Assembly: GCA_945643635.1 (NCBI GenBank)
Contig: CALZFC010000045.1
Span: 1,244,001 to 1,308,000 of the forward strand
DNA from: Allodiplogaster sudhausi
Lineage: Eukaryota > Nematoda > Chromadorea > Rhabditida > Diplogasteridae
Length of the DNA: 64,000 nucleotides
Direction of reading: 5' to 3'
The notes under the pieces: generated by a model
What the model was told of the DNA's origin: nothing
What the model saw: the letters and a program-made list of their open reading frames with translations, nothing else
The model's database searches: none
Part shown: positions 22,392-34,187 of the stretch, piece after piece
How the letters are laid out: each line of letters begins with the position of its first letter
How positions within the stretch are numbered: position 1 is the first letter of the stretch
Made by a program: the position numbers and the translations under genes

Positions 22392-23385
22392 AGCTTTATT
22401 TAATTAACACATTTATTGTATTTTAGTTTTTCTTGTGCTTGTCTAGATGATTTGCAAATGCTCTGTTGTATCCTATATGCCAAACCCTTCGATATATGGG
22501 CAGCTTGGACATCATTGCATCTTTCTTTACTTGTGTGATTCACACTGTGATGATGAATCTTTAGATAATTGCGTCAAGACAAGATTTGTCTAAGACAATC
22601 TAGTTATATGTATGTTGATAAAATGCTCACTAACATATTTTTTCGCATTACGTATTAAATATAACACACTCGGTCCTTAAAGGAGGGCAATCACCGAAAA
22701 ATTATGTGATATTTCAAATTGCCGCGGCCCTTCCCACTCTCATTCACGCGTGCTATTTTCACGCAGCGGGTTTGTGCGACGTGCGAAAAAGCAAGCGAGA
22801 ATGAGAGTGCGGATATTTTCGGCGATCGCCCTTCTTTAAAGCAGCGATTCAAATTGCTTAACAGCTAAGCTACACCAGCTTCTTTTGAAATGTCACAAAA
22901 CAATTTGCCTCGCCATTTTGATGACACCTTGGTGGTACGTATTTATGAGATCAGCGAAATACGAATACCATTCTCATATGAACAATTGATCCTGACATCA
23001 CTAGTTACTTCGTGTACATTCTCTACAAATTCAAGTGTTTGAAACTTTGCTCACTTTTGGCCAACGTTCTTAATCTAATTTTGTTTTCCTTCAAAAGACT
23101 GCATACATCCACTGGACATCGTAGTAAAAAAATTACGGGACTACAATTTTTTTGACATATTCCGGAACCCTTCTCTTCACACGCTCGCCTCTGCGACTTT
23201 GAAAGTTCTACGACGATTTTTAAAAGACTACAATTGTCAATTCTTCTCGCCAACTTGACCTGAAGCGTGGAATGGCATTTGAATAACAATCTAACAGTGA
23301 GTGGTGAAGCAAGAGAAATGCACGTTTCATATGAATATATTTGCTGACACAAACTAAAACTGGACACGACGTAGTTCGCCACGCA
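22392..23385. other. Intergenic around the MITE
   Basis: Spacer between receptor copies 4 and 5. Apart from the MITE at 22677-22839 nothing is recognised. Confidence 0.5.
22677..22839. mobile_element. TTAA-flanked MITE (stem-loop family), copy 2
   Basis: Ends TTAAAGGAGGGCAATCACCG and CGGCGATCGCCCTTCTTTAA. The interior shares CACGCGTGCTATTTTCACGC and GAGAATGAGAGTG with the copy at 17627-17827, in the opposite orientation. It is slightly shorter and non-coding. Confidence 0.8.
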
Positions 23386-25027
23386 ATGCACCCCTATGAC
23401 GTTTGGTTCCTCTTCGCGTGCGTTTATCTGCCTCCGTTGCTTCTTCTCTACGCCGCCGAGTTCCTGACCATCTGCCGGAATTGAAAGAACGAATTCCGCA
23501 GTCCCTTCTACAAGATTTTCGTTTTCGGTGTCAGAATCGGTTTTCTATTTGTTTATAAAATGTAAATATGGCGGCCGTGCTACAAGGTTGTCTGCAGGAC
23601 ATAATCGCTTTCGTCGACAACTTCACTGCATATCGCATTCCGATCACTTCTTTCGCGAACGGTTGGGTTCTTGAGAACGCAGATCTCTTCGCCGTCTGCT
23701 ACCGGTAAATTTGTATTTATTTTAATACTTATTAATCAGTCCTGCCATGACTCCATAATATTTATGCATCTTTTTAAGTATTGACATATTGATTTTATCA
23801 TATGTATATCAGCTAATGGTTTATTCTATTCAGTTTTGCCTTCTACATCAGTGGTGTGCAGACGTGCCTCTCGATGGCCGTCGCCGTGAATCGCTACATT
23901 GCAGTCACCCTTCCAACACGAACAGATGTTAACAACAACTTCAATGTCTAATGATAGTAAACTAGTTATTCTGCAGTTGCAAAACCAGATAGCCGTGTTC
24001 TCCATTGCCGCATCATGTTTGGTGCCGCTGGCAACCTCGTGGCCTGCTCTGATCATGATCCCAACATATTTCGCAACGAGCACGGAAAGTGGAAGCATCA
24101 TCTACCTCGCAACCGTGCGACTTCCCATTCTAGATGTATGCAAGTGTATGTTTATTAAACTGACTAAAAATCCATAAACAAATAAGTGGACTATACGCAG
24201 TCATGATAAATCTATTTGCTTTATTCAGAGGATAGTTTATTGTGTTGTTTTTGAAGGATTTGCAGTGGACCAAGAACGCGTTTCTCTTCGTGCTGGTGGT
24301 CGTGAACATGCTGCTGACGTCGGTGTTGTACGGGCGAACCGTGTTCGTGCTACGCGGACACGGCGACGCGACAGGCGGCGCGACGGGACGCGGTGCGCAG
24401 GCGGAACGACGCCTCGTCTACCTCGGCATCGGCCAACTTGTCATCGACATCATCTACTCATTGGACCAGGCAAAGACATTTTGGTCAACTAGAGAAGCAT
24501 ATCTGCCATGTTAATCATTGGAGATATTCCATCCGTTTTAGATCTGTTAAAAACTACAGGTTTTTACATCTGTTCAAAATGACGGATATGTTCTTATGTG
24601 CTTCCTTCGCAGTCCAAGTTGCTCAGTTCTCTCTTCACTGCAAATAAAATGACCTTGCAGCTGCTCAAGGTGATTCTGCCTGTGTCCGCCTTCAGTCTTG
24701 CGAATCGCTACGCCAGCGCGGTGCTCATCAACGAACTGCGCAGCTTCTCGCCTGCTATCCTTCTCATCTGCCTCAGCCAACGAGTTCGGCAGGTATTACG
24801 ACAACTCAGCGTTCATACATTTCAAGCACAACGGATTTATGATCAATAAATACTTAATAAACTCCATTCATTTTTGCACAAACATTCATGAAACATGCCT
24901 AGATAGAATCCGACCAGGGATCTTGTCCAAGATCTCAACATATTTTCAGAACTTGACTTGCCGAGGCACCGACATGAGCTTCACTCCCCGTGCTGTCACT
25001 GTAACAAATGTTGTCTCCCACACATAA
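23386..25027 (+). pseudogene. Srv/Srg-like chemoreceptor, one nonsense codon, copy 5
   Basis: Exons: 23386-23529, 23598-23704, 23834-23927, 23977-24135, 24257-24469, 24661-24792 and 24950-25027. All splice phases match the family. The single visible lesion is TGA at codon 33 (23482-23484), where paralogues have Trp of NWK. A short in-frame loss at the end of exon 1 removes the usual GIV. The third intracellular loop is longer than usual (GDATGGATGRGAQAERRL). The intron after exon 5 starts GC (CAG|GCAAAG at 24470). Exon 2 and exon 5 are closest to the copy at 37596-39004 on the other arm of the cluster. A one-base lesion in an otherwise clean gene could be a segregating null allele. Confidence 0.8.
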
Positions 25028-25666
25028 TTCAGGCTTCCATCGTTGTTATGACTCTGCAAGGTTTTTTTGCGAGAATAAGTGCTACTTAATTCTAAGATTG
25101 CTTTAATGAACACAAGCAATCTATATGGAAATATATGGAAATTATTATTTTTTTAAATCTAAGTACAATACAGAATCTGCAGACTGTTGTGTTCAATCGT
25201 CGCTATGAATAAACGCACAATGGAAGCCGTTCGGACATAGACACGGAAATGAAGGAAGGGAAAAAAAATCAGCAAAAAAAGAAAGAAATGGACACAATAT
25301 GACAAATGCAACCTTACTTCACTTTTGACTAAAGAAACAGAAAAGTGCAATGAATAGGTCACGCCGAACGCGGATGGCGAAAGAAAAGAAACAAAAGAAG
25401 ACGACCGTCGGGCCTTCATCAACAACATTTTTATGTAAGTTGTCAAACAAATCTGGGTTTGCACTTCGAGAGAAGTCAATACAGAATATAAAACCGGACG
25501 CGTTTAATTGAAGCGAGATCAAATTGAATAAACCAGCCATGCAACATAGCTATTCTTGAGGAGACATTAACGAATATGTTTAAGATGAGTAAAAATACTT
25601 TTACGACTGTGGCAGATGTTCTAAAAGAGCATTAATTTTCGCATAATTTTCGATGGTCGTGCTCCT
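25028..25666. other. Centre of the convergent receptor arrays
   Basis: About 640 bp between the 3' ends of copy 5 (plus strand) and copy 6 (minus strand). Purine-rich and AT-rich sequence with no supported gene. Confidence 0.6.
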
Positions 25667-27391
25667 TTAACCACAGGGAGGGACATCACTGTAGCCGGTG
25701 TGGGAAGTGATGCTGGTTATGCAGCGAAGTTTCATTCTCTGACAGTGAGAAGGGAATTCAGAAATGATACGGAAATGAAAATTGAAAATGCTCGTGATTA
25801 TCATTGAGCCTGCTAACTTCTCTGACTCGTTCACTGATGCACACGAGTAGAATGGCCGGGCTGAAGCTGCGCAGCTCGTGGATCAACACCGCCGTCGCGT
25901 AGCGGCTGGGAAGACTGAAGAAGGACATTGGCAGAAGCAGCTTCAGCAGCTGGAAATTGACTATTTCATTGATTGACTACTAAAATATCATTTTAACACA
26001 TGACACAGTAATTCGCTTTTTCTTCTGTATTCTGCATTCTTCTTTTTTCCCACTTATTGGTAGTACACGTGTGGACTATTTTACTTCAAGAATAATATGT
26101 CTTTCAAATAATACAAGTTGTTTCTGTTTATGTCAAAAGCTCGCCTGATCAATGGAGTGGACAGTGTCGATGACGAACTGGCCGATGCCGACGTAGACGA
26201 GTCTGCGTTCCGCGTCCGCGTGCCGCGACGCGTTCTGCGTCCTTCCTCGGAGCGAGCGGATTGTCCGCATGTAAAGCGCTGCGGTTCCTGACATTGTCAG
26301 AGCTGCCAACGTTAGCAAGCATCCATTCTTCAAGTTCTGCGCCTGTAAATGAGAGGCTAGTGAATTCGACAAATGTGTATATGCACGTGATGTTCCTCCA
26401 AAAGGGCCGAGTTCCAATTCGCGCGCATTTACTTTTCAATAAAAGATCCACATGATCATAGATATCTGCAATAAGATATTTAAGGAACCACTTGCATGCT
26501 GATTAGAATATTGTGTGCTGCATTCCAAATCGGTCATATCGTGTAAGTTCTATGTGAAAAGTAAAAAGCATACCGCAACAAAGGTTGATCGCGCGAAAGC
26601 GACGTAGAGAACGGCGCCGCCATCGTTGACTTTCTCGAACTCCAACTCGAAGATCATGGCCGGCCAGGAAGTCGCGAGGGGAAGAACGCATGAAGCGAAC
26701 GCGCTCAAGATGGCCAGGCGATGCTGGAGCTGTGCAAGAGAATGCTAGAGGAGGAGGAGAAGAGGAAACTGTAACATACTGCTATTCGATGAGGCTGAAC
26801 AACGGCAATGAAACGGTTGGCCGCAATTGCCAAACTCAGGCAGCTCTGAACGCCGCTGATGTAGAAGGATGTTCTGGAAAGAATGAGTCAACAGCTAGAA
26901 TGTAAATTGTTGGCAAGTGGCAACACCTTGGGAATTGGCTACTGAAGAAATTACCCTCTGTAAAGTGGATTTTTTTCTTCAAATTAGCATTCTTATTCTC
27001 AGTTCCAGAAGAAAAAAATTGAGAGACTGCCACGTAAAGAAAACGCTTGGCACACCGAATGCAGAGAATGGTGAAGGCGGTGTTTTCAATCGTGTTCTTG
27101 TTAACGAGCGGAGTTATGGGAATGCGATAAGCGATGGCGATTACGAAAAATTCGAGCAGGTCCTAAAACCATCCAGCCAATGTTTTATTGTAGAAATGTC
27201 TGGTGTTTTTGCCACGTCAAAATTTAATGTGAACTTACAACGATTCCACCGAAAACGAAAAGCTGGTAGAATGGGCTTCGAAACTCGGTCTTCCAGTTTC
27301 GGCAGATCGTCAGGAACTCGATGGCGTAGAGAATAAGTAACGGCGGCAGATAAACGCAGGCACAGAGGAACCAGACGTCGTAGGGGTGCAT
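25667..27391 (-). CDS. Seven-pass chemoreceptor (Srv/Srg-like), intact copy 6
   Basis: Exons from right to left: 27391-27239, 27162-27056, 26873-26780, 26729-26574, 26342-26145, 25949-25818 and 25738-25667. The joined frame is 912 nt (303 residues). It starts MHPYDVWFLCACVYLPP. TM3 ends AANRFIAVVQP, exon 5 carries YMRTIRSLRG and DAERRLVYVGIGQF, and exon 6 carries RYATAVLIHELRSF. The intron after exon 5 begins GC (CAG|GCGAGC). The stop codon TAA lies in GGTTAAAGGAGCA, which looks like one end of a local TTAA MITE, so the present C-terminus may have been set by that sequence. Function as in the family: sensory G-protein-coupled receptor; ligand unknown. Confidence 0.85.
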
Positions 27392-28673
27392 TTCAGAAAA
27401 AAAAAGTTAAACATAGGCCACATTAAATTGGTTGAATCCATAAAATATAAAATAAAGGAAGGCGCGTATCCATGCACCATATATAGTAAGAGGTGTGATA
27501 CTCACGATGAAGAATATGTGTATTAGTTCCAAGTTACATCGTTTAAATAGTCTAATAAAATATTTTCTTTCAGAGTCTGTGTAGGTGTGTTCTCTTGCAC
27601 AGTGAATGATAGACTGATATCAGACTCATTCGGTAGTAAATCACGGTCGACGCTTGCAAAAAAAAATCAGTCGAGGAAGAGAGCCTGAATGGGATTCGGA
27701 AGCCATTAGAAACACGCATTGTACCAACATGAAGGATAACAACATTCAGCTGGCAGTCGTTTATAATTTCTCTGGACTTGTTTACAAGTTTATAAAGTAT
27801 AAGTGGACCATTACATCAATAATGATACTTCTTAAACGGCCAACGTTCTGCAATTTTCTTTCACATTTGCTTTTTTTACTAGCCCAACAAATAATACTTA
27901 TCGTTAGTCATGGTTAAACAAACCTTCTGACTCTAAGAGGTATGGTTCAAAAAAATTTCGAAATTTTTCACTTCCTTTCATACTGTATGTAGCATGCCTC
28001 CATGAACCAAATCTCACAAGAAGAGAACCATTAATCTTTTGTATAGGCAATTGATGGCTGCGTGGGCGAAATCGTACAGCAAGAGATTTATAAACGCCCG
28101 CAGCACAAGGCACGTTAAAATGACAAGAAGTAGTGGACATGAAGAATGATAAAGCTACAAAAACAAAAACCAAAAAGTGATTGGAGCCTGTAGTTTCCAA
28201 AAAAATATTTCAACAAAGCATTAACCTCTGTGAATTTCGATATAAAAAAAAATCGCTATGTGTTTCTTTTGACTGGACATCTGTCACCAGGGCGCCCCTC
28301 TCACCTCATTCTTACCCTCTGAATTGCATGCTTGAGCACGCTATATGTTGTTCCAGCATGTGTGCTCTCCATGATTGCCTGTTATTTATTTCAGGGTGTT
28401 ATTTGCTGTTACATGTCAGCCATTCTTGGTTTAGGTGAATTTTCTGACCGCATCGGTCAGTCTGCCCCTTGATGCTCTTTGTGAGCGGCCGCTTTTCAAG
28501 TCTGACCCTATTTTAATAGTTGCCGGCCAAGTATAGATAAAAGTAGATGAAAGTTGTTTTATGTCCCACCCACATCCAGATGACAGCGATGAATTAAGGG
28601 GTCTTCATTACATATGTATCCACTGGATATTACTTTCCTTACAATTAGTTTATTCATTATTACATTCTTGCAG
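27392..28673. other. Intergenic with one possible small secreted-protein ORF
   Basis: The only frame worth noting is on the minus strand at 27904-28200: 98 residues starting METTGSNHF, with a hydrophobic stretch (residues ~8-20) followed by TTSC, which could be a signal peptide. There is no homology or splice evidence, and a stretch of this length is expected by chance. Not called as a gene. Confidence 0.3.
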
Positions 28674-28793
28674 GAAGCGTTCATGGGAGGAAGCCTGAAG
28701 AATTACATGAGAGAAGCTGTGGAACTCGTTCACTACAGTAGGAATGGCGAAGTGAACGGGCGAATGAAGGCAGCACTCGGCAAGAGCCAATAA
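28674..28793 (+). other. Orphan terminal-exon-like frame
   Basis: A good 3' splice signal (TTCTTGCAG) is followed by a frame of 39 codons ending in TAA: EAFMGGSLKNYMREAVELV, then HYSRNGEVNGRMKAALGKSQ. The composition is that of a folded protein, and the frame is phase 0. No upstream exon can be joined with confidence and I do not recognise the family. It may be the last exon of an unidentified gene or a captured fragment. Confidence 0.3.
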
Positions 28794-28829
28794 AAAAACA
28801 CTATTAAGCAGTATTAAGTGGCATTATAT

Positions 28830-28895
28830 GATAACAACGACGATGAGTTGGACAATTCCGACGTGAATCAGTCTCCGTTAATTTTTGAGGGCCGC
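28830..28895 (-). pseudogene. Chemoreceptor exon-5 relic, copy 7
   Basis: On the minus strand this short stretch is a decayed version of the exon-5 segment that in intact copies encodes AERRLVYVGIGQFVID. The plus-strand string GACGATGAGTTGGACAATTC aligns with GATGACGAACTGGCCGATGC of copy 6. No neighbouring exons survive. Confidence 0.5.
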
Positions 28896-30205
28896 GTCCC
28901 TTCTCAATTTCAATTTCAATTTCTTTATCACAGAGAACGGTGTGGGCAAATACATCATAATCATTGGAGAAATATGGCATGGGTCAGACAAAGGTAAAAA
29001 TATTCTCACGAATTACGAGGACCGGTTAAAGGCATTGCTCATTGCCAGTGCTACTAGTCATGCGAACCTATTCACGCAGTCCCGCCGAAGATCTTGGTTT
29101 CACTGCCGACATTTCCAAATGCATCCCCGCTAAAAACAGCTATCCTAGGAACGAGTTGAATAATTTATATTGATTTGATAAGAAGTTATAACTTATAGGT
29201 TTAATTATAACTTATAGGTTTTGTTTTAAATGTTTTTCATAACAATTTATCCTCAATGCTTATAGGTCTCCAGTGGTGCGATACACAGCCAGCTTCACTT
29301 GAAAGAAACATGAATCTTCGCCTAATTACCGCACTTAGTTAGTGCTGATTAGAATGATCTCTCATCAATGTCTCCCTCCTCTACTCCCTGTCTCCCAACC
29401 ACACGCTGAACCTCTATCTCTCTCTCTCTCTCTCCTTACTATCTCTCTCCTTCCATCTCTCTCCCTCCCTACACGTTCGCTGACACAAGCTACAGAAGCA
29501 ACTTATGGAAGGCGTTTACAGGTCGCACCTAATAACTTTTACAGTTAAGCATGTGCTATGAAGATTAACACAGAATTATAACAAAGTGTGAAGAGGTGTG
29601 TAAGGCCGAAAAGATATTTATAGAAATTCAGATTCACCAAGTCTTCACTATCACAACTCTAGCAACATCTCCTTCACTCATTTCCCTTGACTATTATATA
29701 AATCATATTCTGTTTTTTTTCCCATTGCGCTGTTTTGCCTTTCCAATTGCATTTTCCCATATGATGTGTGCATCCAAGAATGACATATGCAACTTGTACA
29801 TTAATATTCGCCTTTTGTTTTACGTAACACGGTTATTATTCTTCCTTGCATTCCTTTTTTCTTGGATTTCTTCATACCAGCATCTTAAATTCACTCTCCA
29901 CAGTTTCTGTTCTCTCTCTCTCTCTCTACACTCCGCTCTCTCTCTCTGTCTCTTTTCTGTTTTACCCCTCCCCCCCTCACTTCCCTCTCCTACTCCTCCT
30001 TCTCCTCCTCCTCCCCTCTCCATTTTTCTCTTGTATTTTTCTTCCTATTATCAGCTTCATGATTACCTATGCGCTACTTTTAGTCTGTAAATTGATTTTA
30101 AGACACATCTCTTTATTTTGAAAGGTAACTCGCCTGCCTGCATATACCAGGCCCTTTTCTCTCTCGTGTTACATACAATGACTTCTTCTCGAGAAGGCGC
30201 TAAAA
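28896..30205. repeat. Intergenic with CT and CCT microsatellites
   Basis: CT runs at about 29405-29470 and 29915-29955 and a CCT/CTCC tract at about 29965-30025. No supported gene; the open frames over the tracts are low complexity. Confidence 0.7.
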
Positions 30206-30784
30206 ATGCCGTTCAATATTGACGATGGAGACAAGGATGATCTGAGAATAGACGGGTTAAATTCACTACATTTGTTTTTTTTCTTCAAGCATCAAATAAT
30301 ATTTTCATTACTTTATTTAGGTATGACATTGTTTGCGCAACTCAAGACGTGCCCGTCAAGAGCCACAAATTGGAGGAGGTGTTCTTCGCATCTGGGTGCA
30401 CAGAGATATCACGCAATCCGCATTCGAGTCCCATTCGTTCTAGACACAACCGCCCCTACTGAACTTCACTGCAGTGGCGTATTTGTATTCCTGAATGACC
30501 AACTAACGTTGAACATGGTAACTTTACCTCTTTTTTAACTGCTATCTTTTTAATTTTAATTTTTGACTTTCATTAAGGACGAAATAAAGTCGGAATTCAA
30601 TGCGTCAACACATACAGACGACTTCAATCAGATGAGAGAGAAGATTGATGCCAATCGTGAAGAACACATTCAGCATATGAATGACAGAGGCACATTGCAA
30701 AACGTTTTCGACTTGTTCTCTAATTTGGTTCAAATGGTTTTATATTTGCTTATTCTGTTAAAATTCAAACTTCGTGTTCAATAA
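30206..30784 (+). CDS. Putative small tail-anchored protein
   Basis: The last exon (30579-30784) follows a 3' splice signal and encodes DEIKSEFNASTHTDDFNQMR, a charged helix, and then a hydrophobic C-terminal segment (VFDLFSNLVQMVLYLLILL) ending KFKLRVQ and TAA. A C-terminal membrane segment with a short basic tail is the layout of tail-anchored proteins. Upstream, a frame starting MPFNIDDGDKDDLRIDG (30206) is open to 30538, with a possible intron at about 30257-30321 and a donor after NM (30516). In the alternative frame the middle part reads YDIVCATQDVPVKSHKLEEV, so the true exon 2 frame is uncertain. I do not recognise the family. Confidence 0.35.
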
Positions 30785-30954
30785 ATACTGCGAGTTTACC
30801 GAGAGCACTTCAATTACATATGTAAAAGTGGCATAAATAGGCCCTACACAGACCCAAAAGAATCTCCTTTCCATTGGAACGGTCGGCTGATAGAGGAGAG
30901 AGAGAAATACAGCAGCAACCTAACAATAAGAAAACAGCTGACGGGTGAGTGATA

Positions 30955-31260
30955 ATGTTAGATCCGGCAAAATAGGTGAAATACATCCAGGGTATTGTCT
31001 AGTTATGATTATATATGTAAGTAGAAGGCGTGACTAAGGATAGATGGGACAGTGGGAATTATAATAATTAGTATCTTATCTGCACTATTGCTCTTAAAGT
31101 ACTTCCCGAAGTACACCATCTTCCCTCCCTATATAAACCCCCTTCTAGCCATTAATAAAAGTTCTGAGTGTTTTCTCTTTTCAGTTTCTGCGCTTGGTCC
31201 CATATCTCATCTACTCATCGCAAGCATTTCGGATATCCGGCCGCTAGTCGACGTTCCCTC
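30955..31260 (+). other. Possible solo LTR
   Basis: The stretch starts TGTTAGATCCGG and has TATATAAA (about 31131) followed about 20 bp later by AATAAAA, a TATA-box/poly(A)-signal spacing seen in retrotransposon LTRs. I found no second copy, no clear 3' CA end and no target duplication. The rest of 30785-31785 shows nothing else. Confidence 0.2.
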
Positions 31261-31785
31261 TTCGAGGAGTTAGGATTAGGAAGAAGGAAAGGAAAGGAGA
31301 GGTGCGGCCAGTGAGAGTGAAGAGAGAGAGATAGGCGAGAGATAAAAAAAGAATCTCTCAGGACTCATGAGAGATGCAGCAAAAAGGTTGTCTCCATTCA
31401 ATGCATAGAATGTACTAACATAAGGCTGCAAAGGAATATCCCTTCTCAGTTAGCGGAGAATTTTTTTGTTAAGATTTCTCTAATCATCGAAAGTCTTGCT
31501 CCGAGTCCAGCCGATCCAAGAGATTCATAGAGTAAAAGTACAAAATTCAATGAGAATTTTTGGTTCGTTCTGAATAAGAGAGATTAGAACGGCCTTTTTG
31601 CACCATTTTCTGATTAAATATGAAAAGCACAAAAAAGAAGTGTCCTATTCTTCTTTTTTCACTAAATGAGCCTTCACTAGAAAATGGAGCTTTCAAGGAT
31701 ATGCTCAAGAATTAGGAAATAAATGCCACAGTAAAGTCTAGTTGTCATTTTAATCAGTGTATTTTGTGTTCTATTTCGTATTATT

Positions 31786-34187
31786 TTATAATCGTTTATA
31801 AAGAATAATGGGATATCGAAGCAATTCTAGGTCCTCGTAGTGTTGTAAGGGCTTGGTGACACAGTAAAAGTGGAGACTTCGCTGGAAGAGACTCTTAGCG
31901 ATGCGAGACTGGAGTGGAGTCCACTGAAGAGCATCTGAAACGGTAGCCCTGCAATTTATGCTGGAGAACATGAAGAGCAGTTTCATAAGAGCATCCGATA
32001 TGTTTACAGCCTTGGCAAAGGCAAACGTCTGAATGCACTCACATTACATTAGGGATATTATTTATATTTGGGGAATGATAAATAATATTATGTAAAAAAA
32101 ATGCTAACCTTGCGGACTCGGGCGCTAACGCACATGAGTACCACGAGAGGCATGAAGTTGCGAAGGTCGTCAGCAAGAACGCTGACCGCGTAGCGAGCCG
32201 GGTAGCTGTAGGCCGACAGCGGCAGCACGAACTTCAGCAGCTCAATCAGCCAAAATTCAATTACAAAACTTGGATGGTCAAATGTCGCGTGTACATATTA
32301 TATATGTATTTTTTCCTTTCTTTATGCTTCACTTACTAGGCACGTATTATTTCATCTACTATCGGTTTACAAATACAGACTAATGCTTATTATTCTCTTC
32401 TTGGGGTTAACAGACCTACTACATTTAACATACATATGTATATATTCGTTGCAGAACTACGTAGCCAGAACGGAAACACTACACTTCATTAACTTTCTTT
32501 CTTCTCTGAAAAGGTCTTGTTGCCTGGTCTGCGGAATAGAAGATGTCGATGACGAACTGGCCGATACCGACGTAGACGAGTCTCCGTTCCGCGTCTGCGA
32601 GCCGCGACGCGCCGCTTCCTCGGGCGCGTAGCGCGCGGATCGTAAACGCGTAGAGCGTCGCCGTCACAGCCATGGACAGTGCGCCCAGCCAGAGCAAACT
32701 GGCGTTCTTGATCATCTACATGCACATATGTACATATACTGTGTATCAAAGTTTATTCCACAATCAGGGACTGTGCCCGGTGTTTTTATAGCTAGTTTGA
32801 TGGTTAGAATTGGAAAACATACATACATGGTATATAAAAATATACTATGTATGTATGTACATATATATTTATATATGAAGACATGTTTTCCAAGAATTGG
32901 AAAACATACATACATGGTATATAAATATATACTTATATAAAAATATACTATGTATGTATGTATATATTTATATATGAAGACATGTTTTCCAAGAATTGGA
33001 AAACATACATACATGGTATATAAATATATACTATGTATGTATGTATATATTTATATATGAAGACATGTTTTCCAATTCTAACCATCAAACAAACAATAGA
33101 AAAATTTCTGTATTTATTTATGTAATAACTTTATTTTGGCAGAGATAAAACCTATCTCGCCATTGTTTCTGCGAGTAGACTTGCCTGTGGTATTGGGGGT
33201 GTGAAGGTGACCTTGGCCATGTAGATGATGCCCCCACCCTCCTCAAGGGGATAGTACGTGGCTGACATGAGCGCGGCTGGCCAAGCTGCAGCTAAAGGCA
33301 CGATGAGAGAAGCAACCATCGACACGACTGCGAGCCGGTGTTGCAGCTGATTGTGAGAGAAATCAGGGGAAAGTCGGTTCAGTTTTTCTTTTATTATTCA
33401 AATGAACAATTGAAAATTTATGTTCATAATGTTTAAGAAATAGTATAAAATTGGAAAATGAACGAGAGCATAAATAAATATGAATTCTGAATATGTTTGC
33501 AAAAAATATTTCATCTAGATACCTTGGTTCGGGATGGCTGGACAACGGCGATGAAGCGATTCGCTGCGACAGTCATACTCACGCAATTCTGCACGCCGAT
33601 CGTATAGTATGAAAATCTAGAGCGAGTTATTATTATACGCTCATCAAAAATATAATTGCTTTGTTTTTTTATTATAGAAAAATTCTTCAAACCAATTTGA
33701 TAAAGCACCAAAGCAATTAAACTGTTGTGCAAAAAATTTCTTCAAAAATTCTAGTATGCCTCAATTCAGTCATTGGGATAATAAGAGCCTTGGGAATCAA
33801 AATCATCTTCCTGGGCAACGGCAAAAATAGGTCGAGTGAATAAAAAAGGATGAGTGACAATACCGCAAACATTGTTCGATGAACCATGAGCTTTGCGGAA
33901 TGCCGATATTGAGAAAAGGAGTAATCGGAGTGCGATAGGCAATGAAGCTGTCGACAAAGGCAATTATATCCTAAAATACCTTTTTTTCGAACCATTTATA
34001 TTCTATCAGCTTCACGAAGAAAAAAAAACCTCACCACAATACCGCCAAAGACGAAAAGCTTGAAGAAGGGACTCCGAAAGTCGCTTTTCCAGTAGCGGCA
34101 GATGGTCAGGAACTCGGCGGCGTAAAGAAAAAGCAAGGGCGGCAGATAGACGCAGGCCAGGATGAACCAGAAGTCGTTGAAGTGCAT
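31786..34187 (-). CDS. Divergent seven-pass chemoreceptor with long C-terminal tail, copy 8
   Basis: Exons right to left: 34187-34035, 33970-33864, 33616-33523, 33346-33185, 32715-32524, 32240-32109 and 32028-31786. The joined frame is 1083 nt (360 residues). It starts MHFNDFWFILACVYLPP, keeps FRSPFFKLF after TM1 and AANRFIAVVQPSRTK after TM3, and has DAERRLVYVGIGQF in exon 5. Exon 6 differs from the family (ADDLRNFMPL in place of NELRSFSPA). Exon 7 is 81 codons instead of about 20-35, giving a long cytoplasmic tail of unknown role. Two introns use GC donors: after exon 4 (CAG|GCAAGT, the GC-donor consensus) and after exon 5 (CAG|GCAACA). Intron 4 holds a tandem palindromic repeat. No lesion is visible. 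Confidence 0.8.
32728..33080. repeat. Tandem ~80-110 bp palindromic repeat in receptor intron
   Basis: Three units contain GGAAAACATACATACATGG, a TATA-rich stretch, and GAAGACATGTTTTCCAA. Within each unit the two ends are inverted (GGAAAACAT versus ATGTTTTCC), so each can form a hairpin. The block lies in intron 4 of receptor copy 8. Confidence 0.8.

Noticed and set aside
30955..31260. Solo LTR
   Set aside because: TATA and AATAAA spacing is suggestive but no partner copy, terminal CA or target duplication was found; listed only at low confidence.
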